From an uncultured Methanobrevibacter sp. (lineage in GTDB: Archaea > Methanobacteriota > Methanobacteria > Methanobacteriales > Methanobacteriaceae): a stretch of 45,578 nt of DNA. The stretch lies in contig NZ_CAMVPN010000010.1 in assembly GCF_947169325.1 (NCBI RefSeq), positions 1 through 45,578 on the forward strand. Reading direction: 5' to 3'. Made by a program: the position numbers and the translations under genes. Positions 1 to 6,833 of the stretch are shown one piece after another; the first letter of the stretch is position 1, and every line of letters starts with the position of its first letter. The notes below the pieces were generated by a model, which saw only the letters and a list, made by a program, of their open reading frames with translations, was not told where the DNA came from and made no database searches.

Positions 1-492
1 TTATTCCCATTCATTAAAGATAAAATAGATGGAAATTCAGATACTCAATTCATTGCTGTTGAACCTAGTGCATGTCCAACTCTTACTGAAGGTTCCTATC
101 AATATGACTTTGGTGATACTAACGAATTCACACCAATGCTTAAGATGTTTACCTTAGGGCATGACTTTGTTGCTCCTTCAGTTCACGCTGGAGGTTTAAG
201 ATATCATGGTATGTCACCTATTGTTTCTTTATTAACTAAAGAAGGCTACATCGAACCTAGATCAGCTCATCAAGTTGATTGTTTCAATGCTGGAATTACA
301 TTTGCACGTAATCAAGGTATTGTTCCTGCTCCGGAAACAACTCACGCTATTAAAGTAACTATAGATGAAGCATTGAAATGTAAACAGACAGGTGAAGAAA
401 AAACTATTGTTATGAACTTCTCAGGTCATGGAATGTTAGACTTGAAAGGATATGCTAGCTATTTTGAAGGAACTATGCAAAATGCTAAATAA
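1..492 (+). CDS. trpB2: Tryptophan synthase beta chain 2 (TrpB2-type), 3' part only
   Basis: The frame is open from base 1 to the TAA at 490-492, so the gene begins before the window; 163 codons are visible. The translation (AVEPSACPTLTEGSYQYDFGD, then GHDFVAPSVHAGGLRYHG and NFSGHGMLDLKGY) matches the C-terminal half of the TrpB-like PLP enzymes called TrpB2, which are common in archaea and longer than ordinary TrpB. By family, the enzyme joins indole (or an indole donor) with serine to make tryptophan; some TrpB2 proteins may instead act as serine deaminases. The PLP lysine lies upstream and cannot be checked. A T-rich stretch follows the stop (about 494-516) and may serve as an oligo-T terminator. 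Family call is firm; the exact physiological substrate is inference. Confidence 0.9.
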   Translation, partial: LFPFIKDKIDGNSDTQFIAVEPSACPTLTEGSYQYDFGDTNEFTPMLKMFTLGHDFVAPSVHAGGLRYHGMSPIVSLLTKEGYIEPRSAHQVDCFNAGITFARNQGIVPAPETTHAIKVTIDEALKCKQTGEEKTIVMNFSGHGMLDLKGYASYFEGTMQNAK

Positions 493-894
493 TCCTTCTT
501 TTATTTTTTTGATTTTATTTACTTATAAGTTATAACTTATACTTTATAATTATAACTTATAACTAATAAGTTGCAAGTGCTAAGTTATATGTGAAAACAA
601 ATACTTTATAAGGAAGAAGTTATAAAATATAACTTATTTGTTAAAAGTTAGTTATGATAAGTTATTTCTTAAAACTTATTTTTTATAACTTTAAAGTTTT
701 AACTTAAAACTTAATTCCTATCCCTTAGAAGTTAGAACTTAGAAGTTATTTCCTTTAAGTTTTAAATTAAAAGTAATAACTTAATCCTTTTAACTTATAC
801 TGAATAACTTATCTGTTATTCTTTAAACCTTTTAAATTTTAAGTTATATCATAACTGATAACTTAAAACTTATCAGAAATAGGAGAATTCTTTA
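493..894. repeat. AT-rich array of TAAGTT/AACTTA words upstream of parA
   Basis: This 402-base gene-free stretch is built almost entirely from overlapping variants of TAAGTT, AACTTA, AAGTTAT and TTAAAACTTA in both orientations. By hand I count about 18 TAAGTT or AACTTA hexamers between 520 and 890. The core is a perfect 16-base palindrome, ATAAGTTATAACTTAT, at 525-540. The last stretch before parA holds its ribosome binding site (AGGAGAA, 881-887). Because the next operon encodes a ParA ATPase, the array is a candidate partition site (parS-like) or operator; that is inference. It could also be a simple-sequence expansion with no function. No ORF or RNA gene is visible in it. Confidence 0.7.
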
Positions 895-1680
895 ATGAGT
901 GAAGTAATAGCGGTGATGAATCAAAAAGGGGGTTGTGGTAAGACTACTACAGTTGTCAATACTGCAACATCTCTAGCGGTAATGGGAAAATCTGTTTTGG
1001 TTGTAGATATGGATCCTCAGGCTAATGCAACCACTAGTTTCGGGATCGATAAGACCAAAATAGAAAATACAATATATGATGCGCTTATAGGGGATATAAA
1101 TGTTAAAAAAGCAACAATTCCTACGTTTATTAAAAATTTGTTTATTATCCCAAGTAATATATCCCTTAGTGGTGCAGGTATGGAGCTTTCTCAACGTGAA
1201 AATTATCATATAATTTTAAAAGAAACTCTAAAAGATGTTGTACCATTATTCGATTATATCTTCATCGATTTACCTCCTTCATTGGGTGTACTTACTGTCA
1301 ATGCATTAGTAGCTTCCGATAGTGTTCTGATTCCTATCCAAGCTGAGTATTATGCCCTTGAAGGTGTGGCTGATTTAATTAATACAATACAATTAGTTGA
1401 ACAAAGACTCAGAAGCCCGACCCCAATTAAAGGAATTCTCCTTACTCTATATGATAAGAGAACCAGACTCAGTAAAGACGTTCATAAAGAGCTTAAAAGT
1501 CACTTTAGCGAAAGCAATTTACTGTTTAAGACCATCATTCCAAGAAATATCAGATTGGCAGAGGCACCAAGTTTCGGTAAGCCTTGCTTAATTTACGATC
1601 CAGACAGTACTGGAACTAAAGCTTATTTAAAACTTGCAAAAGAAATTCTTAAAAGAGATGAGGAGGGTATAAATGGCTAG
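895..1680 (+). CDS. parA: ParA/Soj-family partition ATPase
   Basis: A 261-residue P-loop ATPase of the ParA/MinD superfamily. The deviant Walker A motif KGGCGKTTT starts at residue 11 and carries the signature lysine K11. Walker A-prime is LVVDMDPQANATT near residue 40 and the Walker B-like segment is FIDLPPSLG near residue 120. Length fits Soj-type ParA proteins without an N-terminal DNA-binding extension. Such proteins bind DNA non-specifically as ATP dimers and move cargo or chromosome loci when their partner triggers hydrolysis. An AGGAGAA ribosome binding site precedes the ATG. The gene overlaps the next one by 8 bases (ATGGCTAG), so the two are translationally coupled. That neighbour carries a ParB-like ParA-activating peptide, which strongly supports a partition-type role; chromosome rather than plasmid location is suggested by the housekeeping genes around it. 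Confidence 0.93.
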   Translation: MSEVIAVMNQKGGCGKTTTVVNTATSLAVMGKSVLVVDMDPQANATTSFGIDKTKIENTIYDALIGDINVKKATIPTFIKNLFIIPSNISLSGAGMELSQRENYHIILKETLKDVVPLFDYIFIDLPPSLGVLTVNALVASDSVLIPIQAEYYALEGVADLINTIQLVEQRLRSPTPIKGILLTLYDKRTRLSKDVHKELKSHFSESNLLFKTIIPRNIRLAEAPSFGKPCLIYDPDSTGTKAYLKLAKEILKRDEEGING

Positions 1681-2233
1681 AAAAGGTCTTGGAAAAGGAT
1701 TGGATTCATTAATTCCAGAAATATATGATGAAAATTTTGACAGTAATTCACCTCAATCTCTTGAAGACCTGTTAAATGGAAATGAAGATACTGAAGAAGA
1801 GGTTTCATCTCAAGTAGAAGAAGAAAAAACCGATAAAAAGGAAAAAAACATATTTGAAGAAATAGAGGAAGAAAATGATATGGAAAGTGATTCTCCTTCC
1901 GATGAAACTAGTGGAGTACAAAGCGAAATCGAAGAAGGGGAAAGTAGTCAAGATGGCGATGCATCCGAAGAGGTATCTGGCGATATACCTCCTCAAGAGG
2001 ATATACAAGATGCACAGAAAATCCAAGTAGACCCATCCCATATAGATGAAGTAACTCAGATTGTTGATAAAAATCCAAGAATCACCCTTTGGTCTTCTAG
2101 GTCTGCAGCAGTTTTAAGATATTTGAGAAAAACCGAACCTGAATTCAGTATTTCAAAAGAAGCTTCAACTCTCATTGATGAAGCTGTCTCTAAAAAATAC
2201 CCTGAAATTTGGGAATTGTTTGACCAATACTGA
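1673..2233 (+). CDS. ParA partner with ParB-like N-terminal peptide, acidic linker and helical C-terminal domain
   Basis: A 186-residue protein that starts inside the end of parA. Residues 4-15 (KGLGKGLDSLIP) closely match the conserved N-terminal box of bacterial ParB/Spo0J proteins, the peptide known to contact and stimulate ParA. Residues of about 18-115 form a highly acidic, Glu/Asp/Ser-rich linker that is probably disordered. Residues of about 125-186 look like a compact helical domain (ITLWSSRSAAVLRYLRK, then KEASTLIDEAVSKKYPEIW). I see no ParB CTPase/nuclease fold and no helix-turn-helix, so this is not a standard ParB. What the C-terminal domain binds is unknown: DNA, a DNA-bound protein or a membrane complex are all possible. 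Co-translation with parA makes a partner role likely. Confidence 0.85.
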   Translation: MARKGLGKGLDSLIPEIYDENFDSNSPQSLEDLLNGNEDTEEEVSSQVEEEKTDKKEKNIFEEIEEENDMESDSPSDETSGVQSEIEEGESSQDGDASEEVSGDIPPQEDIQDAQKIQVDPSHIDEVTQIVDKNPRITLWSSRSAAVLRYLRKTEPEFSISKEASTLIDEAVSKKYPEIWELFDQY

Positions 2234-2241
2234 TTTTAATG

Positions 2242-2278
2242 TTATAGTAATTATACTATAATTTATACTACTTTTTTT
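2242..2278 (+). terminator. Hairpin and T-run behind the parA operon
   Basis: TTATAGTA (2242-2249) and TACTATAA (2254-2261) form a perfect 8-bp inverted repeat with a 4-base loop. A short AT stretch and a run of seven T (2272-2278) follow. It begins 9 bases after the stop of the ParA partner gene and is a plausible terminator. Confidence 0.55.
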
Positions 2279-2423
2279 GAATATATTATAATTTACACTT
2301 GAAGTTATAGTTAGCTATTCGACAATCTATTTGTTATAAAAAAATTCTATTATTTTAGTTGATTTTAGCTTTAATAATTTTCAATAATTATCACATTAAC
2401 ACTTAAAATAAGGCATATATGTC

Positions 2424-3536
2424 TTATAAATCAAACGTGGTTTGAAATTCACCGCTTATTTTGATGTAGGGTTCAGCTCGATTTACTACAACACCTAACT
2501 TTTTCAATTGTTCTATATTTGTAAAAGGCATTTTTTTTCGAATAGAAATAATTTTTCTTGCGGATTTTACTCCGATTCCAGGCACTCTTATTAGTTCCAC
2601 CAGTGGTGCTCTGTTGATTTCTACAGGGAATATATCCATATTTTTTGCAGCCAAAATCTTTGGATCTTGGGTAAGGGAGAGCCTATCGTTTTCATCAAAT
2701 ACCAGTTCCTTCACATTATAGTGATAGTCATTGAGCAGGCTGTCTGCATTATAAAGTTTTGCTGTTCTGTCGGTGGAACATGCTTCCTTATTTGAGAATT
2801 CTGTCTCTTCAACAGGAGTGAATGCGGAAAAGTATGTTCTTTTCAGTTCTGATTTTTTGTAGATTTTCTCCATTCTTTCAAGTATTTCCTTGTCGCTTTC
2901 ACTGTTTGCACCTACAATCAGCTGTGTTGTATGTGTTGAGTTGGGATATGTTGTGCTTTTGTGCTGCAGGCTGTTTATCCAAGATAACCTTTTAAGGATA
3001 TCTTTGTTGTAGTCTTTGGTTGATGACAATTCCGCAAGTCCTGAAGGGGTTGCCGCTTCAATGTTTATGCTGACCCTATTGGCTAAGGCCATCGCTCTTT
3101 TAATCGAATCCTTGCTGGCTCCCGGAACAACCTTTAAATGAATATAATCGTCATATCCATATTTGTTTCTCAAAAGATGAACGGTTTCAATCTGCTTTTC
3201 CATTGTTTCGTCTACATCACCTGTTATCCCTGAGCTTAAGAATAGTCCATTGACCATTCCTCTACCATAATATCCAAGAAATGCCTTCGCAAGCTCTTCT
3301 GGTGACAGTTCAAGGCGTGTAAAGTTTCTTTTGGACTGGTTGATGCAGTACTTGCAATCGTTTTTGCATTTGTTTGTCAAAAGCGTTTTAAAAAGTGGAA
3401 TTTTACAGCCGTTATGACCAGTGGCTTCATAAATTCCAGGCAAATTAACTTGTGAGCTCTTATGATGACTAACATAGTCGCATAAGTCATATTGTGCTGA
3501 ATCTGTTAGGATTTTCATCTTTTCTAAAGTGCTCAT
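2424..3536 (-). CDS. Radical SAM protein of the putative DNA modification/repair family with C-terminal helix-hairpin-helix
   Basis: A 370-residue protein. The radical SAM cluster motif CKNDCKYC (Cys57, Cys61, Cys64) would hold a [4Fe-4S] cluster that cleaves S-adenosylmethionine. Near the C-terminus, LIRVPGIGVKSARKIISIRK is a helix-hairpin-helix DNA-binding motif. This combination and the length fit the family annotated as putative DNA modification/repair radical SAM proteins, which in many genomes sits beside a uracil-DNA-glycosylase-like partner; no such partner is next to it here. The substrate is unknown. The frame is open to a TTG at 3542, but ATG at 3536 is preferred. No ribosome binding site is seen, and a TATA-like TTTAATATA lies only about 21-29 bases upstream, so the mRNA may be leaderless. 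A small inverted repeat at 2408-2427 overlaps the stop. Confidence 0.87.
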   Translation of the reverse strand: MSTLEKMKILTDSAQYDLCDYVSHHKSSQVNLPGIYEATGHNGCKIPLFKTLLTNKCKNDCKYCINQSKRNFTRLELSPEELAKAFLGYYGRGMVNGLFLSSGITGDVDETMEKQIETVHLLRNKYGYDDYIHLKVVPGASKDSIKRAMALANRVSINIEAATPSGLAELSSTKDYNKDILKRLSWINSLQHKSTTYPNSTHTTQLIVGANSESDKEILERMEKIYKKSELKRTYFSAFTPVEETEFSNKEACSTDRTAKLYNADSLLNDYHYNVKELVFDENDRLSLTQDPKILAAKNMDIFPVEINRAPLVELIRVPGIGVKSARKIISIRKKMPFTNIEQLKKLGVVVNRAEPYIKISGEFQTTFDL

Positions 3537-3542
3537 AATCAA

Positions 3543-3934
3543 TATTATGTCGGTTATATTAAATATTTTTTAGTTTTACAATATATGAAATCGGCTATTT
3601 ATTGTATATTTTTTTCAAATTAAACACTGTTTAACAAATTTTTAATAATTTTTCCTATTTTTATCTAATTTTCCATAAATTTATTGAATGTAAAATATTC
3701 AGATTAATTTTTAAATTATGAATATGTCAAATCAAATTATCAAATAGATATTATTTTGTCTAATTCAATTATATTTCATTAAACTTTTGTAAAGTTTATA
3801 TAGTTAAAATTTTTTTATATATTAACAGGTTTTAGTTCATGGCTCGCTGGAGATGATTTTTCTCCAATAGTTATTGAGTATTATACAATATTAATTGTAT
3901 ACTAAAACTGTAAATTTTAACTGGTGTAAAGAAA
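3543..3934. promoter_or_regulatory. Intergenic region with the promoter and long leader of the 3935 surface-protein gene
   Basis: This 392-base gene-free stretch holds the promoters of two divergent genes. For the plus-strand gene, TATCAAATAGATA (3738-3750) lies 37 bases before TGTAAAG (3788-3794), followed directly by the TATA box TTTATATA (3795-3802). The same blocks with the same 37-base gap recur at 5265-5321. Transcription should start near 3825, giving a leader of about 110 bases. The leader holds a TGGAGA/TCTCCA hairpin (3848-3866) and a perfect inverted repeat TATACAAT/ATTGTATA (3882-3901). A GGTG ribosome binding site lies at 3923-3926. TACAATAT occurs at 3577 and 3884. Confidence 0.65.
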
Positions 3935-4720
3935 ATGAACTTTAATTCTAGAATATTGAAAATTTCTATTGTAATTGCATTGATTTTCATGCTAATTCCA
4001 ATTGTTGCAGCAGAGGATTCAACCGATTCTGTTTATGCAGAGGATGCTGGAATTGATGAAATTAATGCAATAGAAGCTCAAGATGACATGGAAGATACTG
4101 TACTTTTACAGGAAGAGTCTGATGATATTGTTGGCGATTCTGATGATGATTTATTAGATGATGAAGAGGAACCTACTGAAGGGGATTATGATTCTGAATT
4201 AGAACCTTTCGTTAGTGTCCCTGTTGAAGATGATGATGAATCAAGTGCAGATTTGCAAATCAGATCATTTGTTGTTCCTTCTAAATTAAAAGTTGGGGAT
4301 TATGCTATCTTTACATTTATTGTAACCAACAACGGTCCAGATATGGCTGAAAATGTTGTTGCTTATGCAAATGTTGTAAGAGGAGATGTATTGTATATTT
4401 CATCCTCATGCAATAAAGGAGAATACAACTCTTATACTGGTGTTTGGGATATAGGTGATTTGGACGCTGGAGACTATGCAATGCTGCTTGTTCTCGGTAG
4501 GGTATTAACCGATGAACCGATTACTACACTTGCATATGTAAATGCTGATACTTTTGATCCTGACTATTCGAATAATTCTTTCCGTGAAACATTATATGTC
4601 GAAAGCGAAAACAGCGGTGCTGCTGAAGTTCAAAAAATGCCTGCAACAGGTAATCCTGTCGTAATGGCTATTTTAGCGGTATTGGCAATTGTTGGTGTAA
4701 CAGTAGGAAGAAGAAATTAG
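3935..4720 (+). CDS. Small secreted surface protein with one DUF11 domain and LPXTG-like C-terminal anchor
   Basis: A 261-residue protein. Residues 1-26 are a signal peptide (hydrophobic core, likely cleavage after VAA before ED). Residues of about 27-100 are strongly acidic. Residues of about 104-230 form one DUF11 domain (ADLQIRSF, FTFIVTNNGPDMAENV, GVWDIGDLDAGD, DPDYSNN), an Ig-like fold common in archaeal surface proteins. The C-terminus has three parts: MPATGNPV, a hydrophobic segment of about 18 residues, and the basic end GRRN. This resembles sortase-type sorting signals and is nearly the same as the end of the giant adhesin encoded from 6834. The protein is therefore probably exported and held at the pseudomurein cell envelope. 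It shares signal peptide type and promoter layout with the gene at 5473. Binding partner unknown. Confidence 0.88.
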   Translation: MNFNSRILKISIVIALIFMLIPIVAAEDSTDSVYAEDAGIDEINAIEAQDDMEDTVLLQEESDDIVGDSDDDLLDDEEEPTEGDYDSELEPFVSVPVEDDDESSADLQIRSFVVPSKLKVGDYAIFTFIVTNNGPDMAENVVAYANVVRGDVLYISSSCNKGEYNSYTGVWDIGDLDAGDYAMLLVLGRVLTDEPITTLAYVNADTFDPDYSNNSFRETLYVESENSGAAEVQKMPATGNPVVMAILAVLAIVGVTVGRRN

Positions 4721-5472
4721 GAATATTATAATAATATATTGGGAAGGTTCTATCGGAAAATATAAAATTTATTGTAGATTCAAAAATGTGCACTTTGAAT
4801 TGATGATTTAGAAGTTATTTCAATGGGATGAATTTTGTTTCATTCAGTTCAAAATATGCAAAATTGCGCAAAGACCAAAGAAAATACTGTAAACTGCATT
4901 CATGTTAGTTTACCGACCAAATGGATTATTAGAATTAAAGTTTCATGTCTACAATATATAATATTTTCAGGGGGTATTTGACCCTGTCTTTTCACATTGG
5001 AACATCTCTTGATTTCATCCAACAGTTATTTAAAAAAATTAGATAAAATTCATTGAATGTACAAATTTTCTATAAGAATTTTATCCGGTTATTTTGCCTG
5101 ATTTACAATATATTGCAGCTGTATAATTTCAGCTTTTTTCAAATCTTAAACGCTATTATAATTTTCATGATTAAATTTTTTTAGTTGTTGAAAATCATTC
5201 ATAAAAACTAATAATTAATGGAAATCTTCAAACATATGGTATGATTGAATAAATTGATAAAAAATATCAAATAGATAACTAATTGTATATTTTTTGTTGA
5301 TTTTTTTGATTAACTGTAAAGTATATATATGATGAAATGTCAATATAACACCAGTTATTAGAAATAATAATCTAAACTTTGAACATATTATTGATAATAA
5401 CAATGAGAAAGAATATTGTTGTACAATATTAATATAAAAAAATTATAAGAATGAATATGAAAGGTGTCGAGA
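4721..5472. promoter_or_regulatory. Long intergenic region with the promoter of the 5473 gene
   Basis: About 750 bases without a credible gene. The first 550 bases show nothing I can name; a short open stretch on the minus strand (5215-5403) is AT-rich and judged spurious. Near the end lie TATCAAATAGATA (5265-5277), then after 37 bases TGTAAAG (5315-5321) and a TATATATA box, matching the promoter at 3738-3802. A perfect inverted repeat AATATTGT/ACAATATT with a 3-base loop sits in the leader at 5412-5430, and AAGGTG at 5461-5466 is the ribosome binding site. TACAATAT occurs at 4950, 5104 and 5422. Confidence 0.6.
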
Positions 5473-6432
5473 ATGAACATCAAATCTAATATATTAAAAT
5501 TATCCATTATATTTATGCTGATTTTAGTATTGATCCCAGTCGTAGCGGCTGAGGATTCCAGCGAAGCTTTTTATATAGAGTACGCTGAAGAAACTAGTGA
5601 TGATGTCATTGTCGAAGAGTCTTATTCAGCTGATGAAGAAGTTGAATATGCTCAAGAACACACATTTATCTCAAATGAAAATGATGATGTTGGAAGTGAC
5701 AGCGAAGATCTTTCAACAGACAATAATCATTTTGAAGAACCAGTTGCAGATAACTGTGATGCTAATATAATAGAACATGTTGAATGTTCTTATGATGTAT
5801 CTCAAAATGTCCAGTTAAATGAAGATGATGTTAATTATATATCTTCAGACAATTTCGCCGATATAATCGATGAGGATACTTTTGAGAATGGTGATTGTGA
5901 ACTTACAACCGAAAATATTAGTGTAATCAACCAAGGTTCATTATTCATTTCTAAAAATGATTTCAAGGAGAATATCATTTTAATTACAATAAATTTAAAT
6001 ACTGAAACTTCCAGCTTTGAGACGACGAGTTTCGATCGTGGAATAACGAAGATTCTGGAATTGAAGAATTCAATCTTAATCAGTCAGGACATCAGGATAG
6101 CCTGCTTAAACGATGTTGCATTTGACGTAGACAGCGATATCGTTGACTGTATCAACAAGGCTACCAATGATTTTGCTTTCAGTATTGACAATTCTGTTGT
6201 TGGAGATGGATATGGAATTTTAAATGTATGCAATTCTTGTTTTTTAAAATTTAACCCTTGTTTTTACGCTTTTGTTTCTTGTGAATTTTTAACCGTTGAC
6301 GACTTTTTTGGTAGTGATTTTCTAATTGCTTTCAAACTTTTTTGTGATTTTGCTGTAGAACATAGTGAAAATGATCTAAATTTAGATAATTTTCAGGAAT
6401 TTTACCGATTCAGTGGTAATATTAATATGTAG
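5473..6432 (+). CDS. Secreted acidic protein, paralogous N-terminus to the 3935 gene, unrelated C-terminus
   Basis: A 319-residue ORF; the frame is open from a GTG at 5464, but ATG 5473 is chosen because AAGGTG (5461-5466) lies 6 bases before it. Residues 1-29 are a signal peptide like that of the 3935 protein (IPVVAAEDS against IPIVAAEDS). Residues of about 30-150 are acidic, again as in the neighbour. After about residue 175 the sequence turns hydrophobic and rich in Cys and Phe, with no DUF11 domain and no anchor motif. I do not recognise this second half. It could be a new domain, or the result of a deletion or rearrangement that joined the secretion part to unrelated DNA. The open length and the promoter support a real gene; function is unknown. 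Confidence 0.6.
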   Translation: MNIKSNILKLSIIFMLILVLIPVVAAEDSSEAFYIEYAEETSDDVIVEESYSADEEVEYAQEHTFISNENDDVGSDSEDLSTDNNHFEEPVADNCDANIIEHVECSYDVSQNVQLNEDDVNYISSDNFADIIDEDTFENGDCELTTENISVINQGSLFISKNDFKENIILITINLNTETSSFETTSFDRGITKILELKNSILISQDIRIACLNDVAFDVDSDIVDCINKATNDFAFSIDNSVVGDGYGILNVCNSCFLKFNPCFYAFVSCEFLTVDDFFGSDFLIAFKLFCDFAVEHSENDLNLDNFQEFYRFSGNINM

Positions 6433-6833
6433 ATTAAATAACTATAAGCTTAATTAATCGTTTTAAATCGTTGGCTATGATTTATGGTGGTTGATTATGG
6501 TTATAATCTTTTGATAAAATTTTTATCAGGTCAGTTATTCTAAATCGCTAAAATGGTTTTTATATGGCTGGTTAAAATAGTTATTTTAATTGAAATATAT
6601 TTTATACAATATATTTCCATATCTTTTCTTTTAGCGAATGCTAGCGATAGCTTTGTTTAATTTTTTCTTATTTTTTATATCCAATTTGATAATTTTTTGC
6701 TTAAAAATTGCAAACATTTATATATAACTTCCATACAATATATTAATTAGTGCAGAAATGCATTCTTTCATATTATTCTATTTTTATATAATTTGTATGC
6801 AGGTTTTTTCTCATGAGATAATGAGGTAAAAAC
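6433..6833. promoter_or_regulatory. Intergenic region with promoter and leader of the giant adhesin gene
   Basis: A 401-base AT-rich stretch without a gene. TTTATATATAA at 6717-6727 is a good TATA box, predicting a transcript start near 6750 and a leader of about 85 bases. TACAATAT occurs at 6605 and 6734. Just before the gene, CTCAT (6810-6814) can pair with ATGAG (6821-6825), which overlaps the GAGGT ribosome binding site (6823-6827); a regulatory effect on translation is possible but speculative. The TATCAAATAGATA block of the two preceding genes is absent. Confidence 0.5.

Noticed and set aside
2300-2423. tRNA or small RNA gene in the gap behind the parA operon
   Set aside because: No T-loop-like GTTCRA sequence with matching stems; only AT-rich DNA and a terminator hairpin.
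4820-4920. Possible transposase remnant (short stretch reading YAKLRKDQRKYCKLH)
   Set aside because: Too short and without terminal inverted repeats or further matching sequence; cannot be told from chance.
5215-5403. 62-codon minus-strand open frame in the gap before the 5473 gene
   Set aside because: AT-rich composition, no ribosome binding site, no family resemblance, and it overlaps the shared promoter blocks of the plus-strand gene.
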